Assembly: GCA_963920525.1 (NCBI GenBank) | Contig: OY986438.1 | Span: 52,525,753-52,589,752, forward strand | Reading direction: 5' to 3' | DNA length: 64,000 nt | DNA from: Dichetophora obliterata | Lineage: Eukaryota; Arthropoda; Insecta; Diptera; Sciomyzidae | Shown: piece after piece, positions 11,925 through 23,089 of the stretch | How the letters are laid out: the number at the start of each line of letters is the position of its first letter | Position numbering within the stretch: position 1 is the first letter of the stretch | Translations under genes and position numbers: made by a program | The notes under the pieces: generated by a model | What the model was told of the DNA's origin: nothing | The model's input: the letters and a program-made list of their open reading frames with translations, nothing else | The model's database searches: none

Positions 11925-12005
11925 AACCATGCCCGAACCCGCATTCGGATCAGGGGCCTTTGGGTTGATAGTCTAGCGCACTCTCCACTAGACTACAAAG
12001 GCTGA
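11925..12005 (-). repeat. tRNA-like SINE head
   Basis: The minus strand reads 'tagtctagtggagagtgcg' (A-box-like) and then 'atccgaatgcgggttc' (B-box-like) about 45 nt later, with B-box spacing right for a tRNA-derived RNA polymerase III promoter. It shares 'cctgatccgaa' with the head at 13022-13105. No cloverleaf or body could be traced. Confidence 0.4.
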
Positions 12006-12009
12006 GAAA

Positions 12010-12944
12010 TTATAAATATATCGTTGCCTTAAAATACGGATGTCGTATGTAGCAAAACTTAACTTTTCAGGAGACGATTTTAAAGGTATAACATCAAATA
12101 TCTTCAAAATGGCCCTATGAATTCTCTCCAGATTTTGATTGATTATAATCTGAATATTTTAGTTTCATGAGTTTATGTCAAATTTACTGTAATTATAATA
12201 TGAAAGGCGTTAATAGCCTTTTTGCTTCAGAATACATTTGTCGTATGTTATATTTTTTCACAAATTCTTTATTTTGTGATATTCTTTGAACTTACAACAA
12301 AAAGCATACTGAAAATTTATTATTTCATAAAGAAAAATTGCGAAATTTTGTGATACAATCTTAAGAAAAGTTTTTATTAAAACAAACGAACAGCTACCGT
12401 TTGAGTTTTCTTTTATTTTCTGTTTTCGCTTTGTTCTACATACTTACTATGAATGAGTGCAATCGAAATTGTATGATGAACAACAATTGTATTTTCAATA
12501 AGAAAAATCATCATTCTGTATAAAAAAATGTCGTATGTTCATATTTGGTGCAAATACGACAAAATACATGCTCAGCGCGATAAAATTTTGTAACGTACGA
12601 CAAAATGCATGCTGAATATCTGGTAAGTTATAAGGTTTAGGAAGAAACTGATAGCACCATTAATAAGAGCTTGCAAAGTTTATTATGAATATATAATAAT
12701 CTCAAAAACGAAAAATTTCACATACGGCATTCTTATTTTAAGGTAGCGATATAGCAACATTATTTCAGATTATATTAAAACAATTTTCATAAAAAATGTC
12801 GTACACACTACGCCCATTTTTTGTTTATATTATTGCAGTCAAAAACCATTTATATTTTTTCTACCGTAACGCGTTCTTTCTGTGTGCTTATATCTTTGGT
12901 CAATACTTTCAGTCGCTTCCACCTTTTACACCAAATATAGTACT
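12010..12944. other. AT-rich stretch with repeated TGTCGTAYG motif
   Basis: Six occurrences of TGTCGTA(T/C) or its complement, near 12041, 12237, 12529, 12552, 12595 and 12797, in otherwise unremarkable AT-rich DNA. The frame at 12796-13155 crosses the transposon boundary and is not credible. Confidence 0.35.
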
Positions 12945-13021
12945 CAGGGGCGCAACCAGAAATTTTTTTTGGGGAGGATTTTATAAAATTACGGGCTTAT
13001 ATATAAAAGAAAAATTAAGTA

Positions 13022-13105
13022 ACTATAGCAGCTGTGGTGTAGTGGTTAGTGATTCGGATTGTTGCACTAATGTTCCTGATCCGAACCTCAGCCAGGGCAA
13101 GGAAC
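13022..13105 (+). repeat. tRNA-like SINE head inside the transposon
   Basis: 'gctgtggtgtagtggttagtg' is A-box-like. 'cctgatccgaacctc' follows about 45 nt later where a B-box would lie but departs from GGTTCGANTCC. Likely a decayed tRNA-derived retroposon. Confidence 0.35.
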
Positions 13106-13392
13106 ATCTTAATTTCCAGCACACCTTCACCTCACAGCAACAAATTTGGAAGTAATATTTGCTTATGAAAGCATAGCAAAGTTAACAAACAAAGAATTCT
13201 ATCACAATGGTTACATACATAATGATAATTCAAGTTAAGTGTTCACCCATTCCACGCATAACGGAAGACATTTTTCCAAAAATTGACCTCATGGCTTTCG
13301 ATTTGTCTTCTTTTTCGGCTATAGGTTTCTATTAAAATTCTAAGAACATAATTTCATTTATTTTTTTTTATCGCCATTCGTTAAAAAGTTAT

Positions 13393-15278
13393 ACAAAGAA
13401 AAGAGGAGGGAAGAGAGACATATTTTCAGGCGGAAAAAAAGAGAGGCAGAAAAGCGCGAGCAGGAGAAGATTGAGATGTATGGTGACAGGAATAAGGCCC
13501 GAAAATTTTTCGAAAAAATAAGACGCCTTGCCGATGGTTTTAAAACCGGGGCCTCTTCCTGCAAGGATGAAAACGGGAATCTAGTGACAGATGTCCAGAG
13601 TACACTGACGTTATGGAGGGAACACTTCTCTAAGCTTCTAAATGGCGACGCTGACAACAATCCCGCCAATAGAGATGATATTCCGGAAACCCCAATTGCG
13701 GATGACAGCGTCGAGGTTCCGCTGCCCGACTATGATGAAGTTCTGACAGCTATAGCTCGGCTTAAAAATAACAAAGCCGCGGGAGCTGATGGCTTACCTG
13801 CTGAGCTGTTTAAGAACGGAGGCGAAGCTCTACTTAAATGCATTCACGAGCTTCTATGCAGAATATGGTCGGAAGAATGCATTCCGAACGATTGGAATCT
13901 CAGTGTGCTCTGCCCAATCCACAAGAAAGGCGATCCCACTATCTGTGCCAATTACCGTGGGATAAGCCTTCTTAATATCGCATATAAGGTCCTGTCGAGC
14001 GTTTTATGTGAAAGATTGAAGCCCATTGTAAACGAACTGATCGGACCTTATCAGTGTGGCTTCAGACCTGGAAAGTCCACCATCGACCAGATTTTTACGC
14101 TACGACAAATCTTGGAGAAGACTCAAGAAAAACAAGTCGACACCCACCATCTTTTTGTCGACTACAAAGCCGCCTTCGACAGCCCAATAAGGAAGCACCT
14201 GTACTCCACCATGTCTGAATTTGGTATTCCTGCAAAACTAATACGACTTTGCAGGATGACACTGAGCAACACCAGCAGCGCAGTTAAAATCGGGAAGGAC
14301 CTCTCCCCACCATTTATTACCAAACGAGGTTTCAGACAAGGTGATTCCTTATCGTGCGACTTTTTCAACCTAATGATGGAAAAGATCATCCGAGCTGCTG
14401 ATCTGAGACGTAGTGGCACAATATTCTACAAGAGTGTTATGCTGCTTGCGTATGCTGATGACATCGATATCATTGGCCATAATACGCGCGAAGTCAGTGC
14501 AGCATTTTCCAGATTAGAAAGAGAGTCAAGTCGAATGGGTCTGGCAGTGAATGCAGATAAGACGAAATACTTAGTGTCAACAAACAAACAGTCCCAGCGT
14601 CTTGGAACCCACGTTACCGTTGAAAATACCTCCTTCGAGGTTGTGAAGAACTTCGTCTATCTGGGATCCAGCATTAATTCAACCAACGACATCAGCATTG
14701 AGATCAAACGAAGAATAACTCTTGCCAACAGGTGTTACTTTGGGCTCAGTAGGCAATTAAGAAGCAGAGCCCTCTCTCGACGAACGAAAATCACGCTCTA
14801 TAAATCGCTCATCATGCTCGTCCTACTTTACGCATCACAAACCTGGACGCTGAGCAGTTTAGATGAAAAGACTTTAAGAGCATTCGAGAGAAAGATTCTT
14901 CGTAAGATCTACGGACCAATCTGCGTCAATGGCGAGTTCCGAATACGGTGGAATGATGAACTGTATGAGCTGTACGCTGACATCGACATAGTCAAGCGCA
15001 TTAAAATCGAGCGGCTTCGCTGGCTTGGTCATGTTCAGCGCATGAAAGACGATGCTCCAGTGAAGAAAACATTCGATTCGGTACCCAACGTCGGTCAACG
15101 CAGAAGAGGACGACCGCATCTTCGTTGGAAAGACCAAGTAGAGGACAACCTGACGAAGCTTGGAATTTCCAACTGGCGCCAGCAAGCGAAAGACAGAAAT
15201 GGCTGGCGCAAATTCTTAGATGAGGCCAAGACCGACATACGGTTGTAGCGCCAACTAAGTAAGTAAGTAAGTAAGTAA
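13393..15278 (+). mobile_element. 5'-truncated RTE-clade non-LTR retrotransposon
   Basis: The insertion is bounded by a perfect 13-bp duplication, GTTAAAAAGTTAT, at 13380-13392 and 15279-15291. The 5' end starts inside the ORF, so the endonuclease domain is missing. The 3' untranslated region is only about 10 nt and runs straight into (AAGT)n repeats (about 15254-15280). A very short 3' UTR ending in a simple repeat is typical of RTE-clade elements. It sits within the transposon 12945-16742, so it is younger than that element. Confidence 0.9.
13395..15248 (+). CDS. RTE-type reverse transcriptase, N-terminally truncated
   Basis: A single open frame of about 617 codons runs from the 5' truncation point to TAG at 15246-15248. 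The first ATG is at 13476, but the basic stretch before it (13395-13475, rich in K/R/E) belongs to the same protein, so no true start survives. RT motifs in order: 'DGLPAELFKNGG' (about 13785), 'NYRGISLLNIAYKVLS', 'QCGFRPGKSTIDQIF', 'LFVDYKAAFDS' with the first catalytic Asp, 'GFRQGDSLSCDFFN', and 'YADDIDIIG' with the catalytic pair (about 14451). The C-terminal part has 'RLRWLGHVQRM' and 'RRRGRPHLRW', the tail typical of RTE proteins. Function would be target-primed reverse transcription of its own RNA. The endonuclease is lost, so this copy cannot move on its own. No stop or frameshift suggests recent insertion. The fragment at 63.2-63.7 kb may represent the missing endonuclease end of the same family. 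Confidence 0.9.
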   Translation, partial: KEKRREERHIFRRKKREAEKREQEKIEMYGDRNKARKFFEKIRRLADGFKTGASSCKDENGNLVTDVQSTLTLWREHFSKLLNGDADNNPANRDDIPETPIADDSVEVPLPDYDEVLTAIARLKNNKAAGADGLPAELFKNGGEALLKCIHELLCRIWSEECIPNDWNLSVLCPIHKKGDPTICANYRGISLLNIAYKVLSSVLCERLKPIVNELIGPYQCGFRPGKSTIDQIFTLRQILEKTQEKQVDTHHLFVDYKAAFDSPIRKHLYSTMSEFGIPAKLIRLCRMTLSNTSSAVKIGKDLSPPFITKRGFRQGDSLSCDFFNLMMEKIIRAADLRRSGTIFYKSVMLLAYADDIDIIGHNTREVSAAFSRLERESSRMGLAVNADKTKYLVSTNKQSQRLGTHVTVENTSFEVVKNFVYLGSSINSTNDISIEIKRRITLANRCYFGLSRQLRSRALSRRTKITLYKSLIMLVLLYASQTWTLSSLDEKTLRAFERKILRKIYGPICVNGEFRIRWNDELYELYADIDIVKRIKIERLRWLGHVQRMKDDAPVKKTFDSVPNVGQRRRGRPHLRWKDQVEDNLTKLGISNWRQQAKDRNGWRKFLDEAKTDIRL

Positions 15279-15929
15279 GTTAAAAAGTTATTGACCTTTC
15301 AATTCTGCTAAAAGTCCGAAGACGCCAGAATAGGAAAATTTTTAATTAATTGTATCTACGTCAGTTTTAATCCAATTTTTATAAACGAGGTACCGTTAGA
15401 AAGTTATTAGAAAGTAGTTTCTGGTAAAAATATACTACTTTAAAATTTTGGATGCTAGGGCTGGCAACATTTAAAAAAAAAATTTATTTGCTAATTGCTC
15501 AAAAAACGCGTAATATTTTTTGGTTTTTTATTTTTTAAATTTGAAGAAGAATGTTGTCTTTAAGTCAAACACAATTTTATGATGGAGCTTTTATATGTTT
15601 TTTCCCAATTTAATATTTTTGTGCACATACCTTATCATTTTGGGGCTATTTATAGCCTATAAATTTCATAACGTTAAAGATATTTGCAAAATTTAATCTG
15701 TATTTAATTAGTCTTATGAGGACCAACATTTTATTCCTAAGTTTTGATGACCTTACACTTAACCTTGGTAGAGAAAACTGGTAAATACCGAAAAAAAAAT
15801 ATTTTTAAATTTTTTCTTACTTTATTTGTAAAAAGGTGAACAAAATTTTGTTTTAAGATTGTCATATTGCAGATTATAAAATTCTAACTGATTTTGTTCT
15901 AAAAAGTTTAAAAATCGGTTTCAAAACAA

Positions 15930-16400
15930 AAAAGTTACGATGAATTGATCAGCTGATATATTATAAAAATTCTCTGAAGCTGAATATCGTTGAGTTTGAA
16001 TCTCCCTATTATTGATGGGAATAAAACGGAATAACTTTTGTGTGCCGGTTAAAGCTTGCACATTTTTAAATTTTGTCATCAACTCAGCTTCCAAATTTTC
16101 AAGAGACTCTTTTGAGCAAAACCGATAACATATTGTTGACTCCTTTGTTATAGCCCATTCGTAAAGCTCTCTCGTGTTTGTTAATTAGTTTTCAAATAGT
16201 TTTTGAAGACTGGCTTTCATGGCATTTCATTTAAAAGCTCCACCGATGCCATCACACGGCCCCTTATCATGCGATGTGGCAAAGAAATGCCACTCAGCGT
16301 CAAAATGTTCTTCTTCTTTCCACTGGCAAAGCTGGTAGAAATTCTTATACAGCGATGCAGCTTCATCGGAAAAAAATAATAATTGTCTTGGTTAGAGATC
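15930..16400 (-). pseudogene. Transposon-encoded protein remnant with HxKGxCDGxGG block
   Basis: In one minus-strand frame, largely open over about 150 codons apart from two internal stops, translation gives 'FFSDEAASLYKNFYQLCQW', then 'EWHFFATSHDKGPCDGIGG', then 'NTRELYEWAITKESTICYRF' and 'KLFRFIPINNREIQTQRYS'. I recall this block (W-H-F-F-A-T-S-H-x-K-G-x-C-D-G-x-G-G) from uncharacterised proteins in invertebrate genomes, apparently transposon-borne, but I cannot name the family. It lies in the 3.8-kb transposon and is probably its own gene, possibly the C-terminal part of its transposase. Stops occur in the segment after the GIGG motif and in the adjoining stretch, so it is dead. Confidence 0.55.
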
Positions 16401-16912
16401 CTCATCTCTGGTATAAAATTTTTTTCAATTGAATTAATAATTTTTTTTTGGCCGTCACCTTTATATTAGCGTTTTTTTCGAATAAGTTTGTGTGTTGTTT
16501 TTTTTAACTGATTTATTTTTCATTATGAAAGTGAAATAAAATGTAATTGTGTTAAAATTAACGTATGTTCTTTAAAAAAACCATAAAAATTATCAAACCT
16601 ATGAAACTGCGAAAAAGCTTCGCTTCTCTCGTGTGCCTAACGACACACCTGTGTTTTTTGGTTTTATCCTATTTTATTTTTGCCATAGTACAATAATTTG
16701 GGAGGGGCTAAAACCCCAAAATCCCCTTTGATTGCGCCACTGATAGTACTACTAGAGTGCTATCCAAAAACCAAAACAGGACAAAACAAGTTTAAATTTT
16801 TATTTGTTTTTTTTAATTTTTAACAACAAAATGGGCGTACTTTACAAACCAACTAAAATTAAAAAGCATCATTTTCGCAGACGATTACTTATGACTTGAA
16901 ACATTTCTTTAC

Positions 16913-18859
16913 TAGGGATGTGCAACTGTCAGCAAAAGTCGACTTCGACTTTTTCAACCGTTGAAAATGTAAAAGTCGACTAATCAACTTTTTGAACCTT
17001 TAGAAGTCGACTTTTCAACTTTTTTCGACTTTTATTAAAAATATTTTTGTACCTCTTTTGTAGTGCAGTTAAGAAGCAAATGATTCAATATGAAAAATGT
17101 GTTTTATTGTTAAAAAATAAACAAAAACATGGTACTTCAGGAAATAAATAAAAACAAAAAACAAAATATTGCAATTTTAGTTCTTATATAGATAATCAGA
17201 CTTCATTGAATAATTTTTCCCGGGAAATCGAAAAACGGAGAGTTAATTTTCAAGATAAAGTTTAAGAACATTTTGGAAATTTTTAATGCAAATTTCTTCA
17301 TCACCGTCTATATTTATGAAATTAAAAAAAAAAAAAATGTGATGTGTCTATCTGCTATCTTAAAAAGGAAAACTCTCTTTTCCGATAACCCTTTTCCGAT
17401 AAACCAAATTTTACAAGACAAGCATTTTCCTTGTTTTTTTTTGCATAAGCGGTACATGTACATTTTATTTTTGTGTAAGATATAACTTTAGAACGATTTA
17501 ACGTAGAGATGTGAAATTTTTTGGAGTTGATGACTTTGTATTCGTACTATCGTTTGGCATTTAAAAATTAATTTCGAAAAAGTGGCGCTTACGTTAATTC
17601 GGCGGTTAGGTTTCAATATATTTGTGCACAAGTAAATGCACAATTAAAGAAACCACATGTCTTCACCAACTGAATGTAGAAAAACCAACATGTTAAGATG
17701 TTTAGGCGAAAGCCTGTTTCGCAATTGGTTCGCTATGGCACCGAAGTTGCAACAATTGATAAATATTTTTTTGCAACGGCCCAAATAAAAGGAAATTAAG
17801 TTTACATGCATTTCCAGACAACAAGCACATTTTTATTAAGTTTTCAATCAACAGCTGGGCGAGCCGGATAACGGCGCAGCTGAGTGGGCACCCCTTCAAT
17901 TTCATCAGTTGTAGAATCCAAGTTTGTTTTAGTCACCTCATCCAAAAAACATAATTTGTCACTGTTATCGGATTCTTGATTATTAGATGTCGATGCCGCT
18001 ATCACAACTTTTTTATTTTAAATTCTTGCTTGTCTCATCTCGGCATTCACAACATCACCTAAATTGAAGGTGGGGGGGGGGATCATTTTCCAGTAATTAT
18101 TTATGTAATGCTGCTGACCTAGGTGAAAGATTGCATGAGAACACTCACGGATATTTTAAAATGCGTGCTTTTTGAACCTAGGATCTAGATGTGTTAAAAA
18201 AGCGTATGGTTTTACCAATTTAATATTGTAAGTTATTTTTGTGATTTCAATGGAAAGCACTCGTTTTAAATTCTTGCCAATTTGACTTAAAGCAGAACAT
18301 TTCTCTGTGTTCTATAATAAAAAATTAATCCATTTAAGCGTAGTTTAAATATTGTGAATATAAATTTGTATCAACAGACCTATTCTGGCAAAGTAACAAC
18401 TGTTACCCAGTTTTATTGATATTTCTATGTATTTGTTGTAATGTTGTTTTTCTTTGGAACAAAATTTGAAGCTTAAAAATAATAAATTTTGATAAAAATT
18501 GTCACCTGCTTTTCAAATAGTGACAATTTCATGAAAACATTTTGTTACGCGTGTAACGTAATCAGATGATACGCAATGGCCTAGTCACACTTCCACTTAC
18601 AGTCTCTTTTATTTAATTTTGCTGACCACTATTTCACATTTATCGAATCAAAAGTTGCCAACGCAGCTTTAGTTGTTGTTAAACAGTTATTTCGTTTATT
18701 AGTTTAGAGACAGTTCTCAGAATAGCGTTAAGGTGTTTGTTTCGCATAAAATGAAAAAAGTCGAAAGTAAAAGTCGACTTTCGACTTTTTTCAATATCAG
18801 AAAGTCGATTGCCAAAAGTCGACTTTCGACTTATTTCGACTTCGACTTGCACATCCCTA
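16913..18859. mobile_element. hAT transposon, decayed, complete ends
   Basis: Terminal inverted repeats TAGGGATGTGCAA (13 bp, perfect) flanked by an 8-bp duplication TTCTTTAC (16905-16912 and 18860-18867). Subterminal arrays of AAAGTCGACTT / TCGACTTTCGACTT occur at both ends (16930-17035 and 18755-18850), likely transposase binding sites. The 1947-bp length and decayed minus-strand coding fit an internally degraded hAT element. Confidence 0.9.
17669..18050 (-). pseudogene. hAT transposase C-terminal (dimerisation) remnant
   Basis: The minus strand, in shifting frames, gives 'LRRYPARPAVD', 'FPFIWAVAKKYLSIVATSVP', then a TAG in place of the expected serine (17732-17734), and after a short deletion 'RLSPKHLNMLVFL'. 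These are the ordered blocks of the hAT C-terminal dimerisation domain (L-x-x-Y-L; P-x-L-W-x-A-x-x-x-L-x-I-x-A-T-S-x-P-S-E-R; R-x-x-L-x-P-x-x-x-x-x-L-x-F-L). Several stops and frameshifts make it non-functional. The catalytic core upstream was not recognised. Confidence 0.8.
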
Positions 18860-18869
18860 TTCTTTACTT

Positions 18870-20300
18870 GTCATAAAAAATTGAATTAAAATAAAAAAAA
18901 ATTCAAAAGTTCTCCAAAAAAGAGTCATGACATTGAGGAGGACGGTCTAAATATAATCTTAATTAGAAAACGTTAAGATTTTAGGCTTTTTACATACAAT
19001 TTTTACGTGCTACGAAAAAACTGAGTACACATTCTTCATTATATTTGTTTATTTATGTGAAGTAATTTTTAAGAGCTCTTGCGCTTTTTATTTTGGTCGT
19101 TTTTGTTGTGCCGTGATATTATTTGAAGTAGAGTTTTAAATTTTTTAACTATAAAATGCCCATTTCACACCATCTATTCCCTTCAAAGTCGAACAAAGTT
19201 CAAACATAGACGCAAATCTACCTTTAATTAATGAGTTTATTTTACAAGTCCAAGAAGTAGCATTTGACATGCAGTGAGCTACTGTCAAAAACGTTTCATA
19301 AGTCAAACTGCTCAAAAGTTTTTGTTTCAATGCAAGCAATTAAGTTATATGTTTTTTTTTCTTGTTAATCCGATTGCCGAATTACTTTACTTTTAAGCAG
19401 CAGAGTAAATTGAACTAGACCTGACCTTTTTAATTAAACTCAGAAGTAACAACAGCAACAACAACACTAAATAACAACCTGGCCAAGAAACAACATTGGT
19501 AACAATAACAACAGCAAAATTCTTACTATGTTCGCTATTTAAAAGCATTGCAATTGAGCTGGGAGTGTTACAAAATCTAAAGCCAAACGAAGCGTTACAT
19601 GCGCTTTCATTGAAGGTGCACGGACCGCAAGTCAGCTCAACAGCAACCAAGTAAAAATCCGATATAAGTTGGGAGTCATTCAAACAGTTTCGCAAATAAA
19701 CAACAACGCGTTGCAATACACAGTATTGCGATGTGAATCAAGGAACGGCAAATGAGGTTGGGGTGGAGAGAGTGCAGGCACTCGCAGAAGTGTTAATAAA
19801 TTGAGAAGCTGCCCCGTTTAGATGTGCTTAACTCAGAGGGTCACAAGTTCAGCTCAGTGTTCCGAGTGTTAAAATGTGGCAGCGCATTGCATTTCGTAAA
19901 TTAAGTTAAGACATTTTTCGCTTTGCAACATTTAGGTATGTATGTTTGAGTACAAGTATATATGTATGTTTTCGGACGCCTTGTTTGGATTGTGAAATAT
20001 TCCACAGTACTTGTTTAGTTTGTACTGTTGCAATTATAAGCTGCTTCTGCTGCAGTTGCAAGCTGAGTTGTGAAAATGTTGAATATCTTACAAATCAACA
20101 GCAACGTGTATACGAGATGAATATCAGATATGAGCAAAGGTAGGAACAGATTAGAAATTGGATGGATCGATAGTTAGTAATCACCGCTTTTTTTTTTTTG
20201 CTGCTAAGTGGATTTTGGATTAGTCCAGGAAATACAATATAAGGATTTCCAAAAGAAGAATGTTTGATGTATTGTTTTTGCAATGTTTCTCCATGTTTTC
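18870..20300. other. Unassigned sequence with (AAC)n-rich patch
   Basis: The patch at about 19440-19520 is rich in AAC/CAA trinucleotides, the sort of low-complexity DNA common in fly introns and enhancers. No element ends or credible gene was seen. The minus-strand frame at 19393-19716 is produced by this low-complexity tract. Confidence 0.4.
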
Positions 20301-20312
20301 TACTTCTTACTC

Positions 20313-20372
20313 ATGTGTGGCCGTAGGTTAATGGGTAACGTGCGTGGCACAGTGTCACGATCCCATACATTT
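20313..20372 (+). repeat. Weak tRNA-like SINE head
   Basis: 'tggccgtaggttaatgggtaacgtgcgtggc' resembles the A-box end of the SINE read on the minus strand at 41040-41074 ('ggccgtagcctagggagtagagtgcgtggc'). No B-box or tail is seen. Confidence 0.35.
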
Positions 20373-20379
20373 TTGGCTA

Positions 20380-22620
20380 AAATTGAAAGGAATTGTTGTA
20401 GAGTAACAAAATTTTGCATAGACATTTCCTTTGATGAAAATAATAAATTTTTAAAAAATGGTTAAAGTCCACCCACCTTTTATATAAAGGAAAATTAAAA
20501 AATTTTTGTTTTGATACTTAAATTCGGATTTTTGATACTAAAAACTTATAAAGAACCTCAAAAAAAAGAAATAAAACCGGGTAAGTTGCCACGCTCACTT
20601 ATTCTGCTACGCTCACTAAAAGTTGCAAGACAAATTAGTTTTATAACCTAATGCAAATTTAATGAAGGGCTTAAAAAAATGAGTAAATTTTGGATTATTT
20701 GCAAAATTAAAATATATATTAATCACATAACGAAAGCAAATGTGGTTCATCCCCTGCCTTAAAAACTATACTAAGCAAAAACACAAAAAATCACAGGAAA
20801 ACTCCACTCCAATATGATCTGTTTGTTTTTCCTTACTGGAGTGTGAAAGGCTTCGTTTAGAATAATTATTTGGGCCTTCAACATTAGTTATAATATCCCT
20901 CATTTTTTAACCCCTCCAAATAATTTCAACAAACATCAGTATTCCAAAATTCCAGTAAATTGAGGCGAACTACAATTGTCGTGTTGCTAAACGTAAACCT
21001 CGGATTTCAAAAGTGAACAAAAAGAAGCATTTAATAATGTAAAAGTAATGGCATGAGCATATTTTAAAAACTCTTGTTTAGTATAATTTAATATCAAATT
21101 AATTTAAATTAATTTAATAAATTTAAAAGCAATCTGTATTGAGGATATTTTGGAACTCACTTTGACTTTTTTTGATTATTTTGATGCATTCACGTGTGAT
21201 TTAAGATACAAGGGGCCTGTATGCTTTGCCTTTTCAAATGTTGAGGCTGCTTTGAAACGATGCACGAAGCTGCGAATGCGATGCGATGTTGAATAGTGGT
21301 GAGTAATGATTTGGATAATAGTAATTTCTCAGAAAAAAGTTGTCAGATCGATAAAATTTTAAGAATGTGGCTAAGTGTGCCAATAATTTTGTTCAGCGAA
21401 ATCGAGTATATTTTTTTGTTTTTTTTTTGTAATAAATAATATAATAAAAATTTCGAAATGAAACAGAGTGAATTTTGTGTTAAATTTATCATTCTATCCA
21501 GTAAAAATAATTGTTTTTAAAAATAGCTTTAATAAAGTCATTAAATCAATCATGAAGTTGAAAATGCTTACTGTGCCAATAATTTCTCTTCTGTTTTGTT
21601 TCAGTTTTAATAAAATAAAAAAATTTAATATATATTATATTAATTCATTTTCAGAAGATTTAATCTATCTTTAATCTATATTTAATGATCTGTAAGAATC
21701 TGCATTAGTTTCTTCTACCACAACATAACTTCTAATTTCCTCATAAGAATCTGCCTTCTTACTCTTTAATTTCCGAGCAATGATGACAGATCGAACTGTG
21801 TTTATCTTGTTAAAAAATTTTTCGGATAGCTTAATTAATTTGCTGATTTCATATAAAAACAAAAATTCTAACAAATTTTCTCAAATGACTTCAAGTCAAA
21901 ATTTACATCTGCCTTGAAGAAACTGTAAGAAAAATTATCCTGTTTCCATTGAATGCTATGCATTTTGTAGGTATCACCCAGAAAATATGTTAATTGGGGC
22001 TGCAAAATTTTTGTTAGGTCTTTCGCATTTTTGTTGTCATAAAAATATTTTGCTTATTAGAAACTTCATTCTGTAGTGAAAAATAAAAAATTTGTATCTT
22101 TAGCAGATATTCGTGTAAGTAAATAAAAATATGGTTTCTGACACAAAAGTAGCATTACTATTGTATATAGTTAAATTTCCTAGGATACCTGATCGAATGA
22201 TAAGTTCTCTCAATCAAATGGTAGTTTATATATCAAAGTAACATCTACCACGACCAAAACTTTGTTTCTTCATATAATTTATAGTTTTTAAGCCAACTAG
22301 AACAATTCAACGGTCAAAAAATGAAGGGGAAATGTTATTCCCAAACAAGAAATATTACTTATCTTAGAAAAATTTATCACATTAACTGCATGCAATAGAA
22401 AAGTTTTTGATGCTTTAAAAAATTCATTGAAGAATAAACAAGGTAAAGTAAATGGCAACGCACAGTTTGCGGCTATAATCGTTACATCGAAGCAAGCCCA
22501 CAGAATACGAAAATAAATGTATTAATACATAATAATATTCATAATAATATTCAAATTATATGAAAATTATTTTTGGTGAAAAAACCTTTTTTATCTCGCC
22601 ACAATCTATATTGCCTTAGA
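20380..22620. other. AT-rich sequence, nothing recognised
   Basis: Short frames such as 21468-21674 and 21671-21874 are lysine/leucine-rich with no motif. No repeat structure was noticed. Confidence 0.4.
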
Positions 22621-22773
22621 TAACTCTGTCTGCGACCTAAGTTATCCCAGTAAGTACATTCATGCATACAGCATTGATGATGTATGCATACGTTTGACGT
22701 TTTGTATGCACGCCATCGTAAATGCAGGCTCATTTCCATTTAACATTTCGATGTCATACAAGAGTAGTGCTCT

Positions 22774-22848
22774 ATGCATACATTGCCATCAATACTACAT
22801 GCCTACATTGCCAATAATGCTGTATGCATACATTGTCATTAATATTGT
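22774..22848 (+). repeat. 25-bp tandem repeat, three copies
   Basis: Three adjacent 25-bp units with consensus near ATGCATACATTGCCAATAATNCTGT begin at 22774, 22799 and 22824. GCATAC/GTATGC text also occurs singly at 22650-22710. Confidence 0.75.
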
Positions 22849-23045
22849 TATAAAAAATGGCTGTTGTTATTAATTAGCCATATTATTTATTTTTGTTTTT
22901 AATTGTATTTTTCTGTTATATTAATTTATTTATTGTTAATAAAGTATGTACAACTGCACTCATTAAAGTTTTAGTGAACAATGGGAGCTCATATTTTTTA
23001 AGCAAGACTATTAAGCACGCAGGGTTCATGCCTTAGCACCAATAC

Positions 23046-23084
23046 AGCATGCATACTAAAGTACTCAACTTTAGTATGCATGCT
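23046..23084. repeat. Perfect hairpin with 17-bp arms
   Basis: AGCATGCATACTAAAGT (23046-23062), a 5-nt loop ACTCA, and the exact reverse complement (23068-23084). Confidence 0.85.
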
Positions 23085-23089
23085 ACTGT

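Larger units (their letters stand above)
12945..16742. mobile_element. DNA transposon with 8-bp TSD, split by an RTE
   Basis: Ends are CAGGGGCGCAACCA and the complement of CAGTGGCGCAATCA, each flanked by ATAGTACT (12937-12944 and 16743-16750), an 8-bp target site duplication as in hAT (also P and some other) elements. Without the inserted RTE the element is about 1.9 kb. Just inside each end is a G-rich patch (ggggagg; ggaggggc). On the minus strand it carries a decayed coding segment (15930-16400). The superfamily is inferred from the duplication length only. Confidence 0.8.

Noticed and set aside
11925..12005. Possible true tRNA genes (also near 1430, 4940, 13022, 41040, 62540)
   Set aside because: A- and B-box-like motifs are present but no acceptor or anticodon stem pairs properly, and several copies continue into shared non-tRNA bodies, so they are tRNA-derived retroposons.
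12796..13155. 119-codon forward frame
   Set aside because: It runs across the left end and TSD of the transposon at 12945, so it cannot be an ancestral gene.
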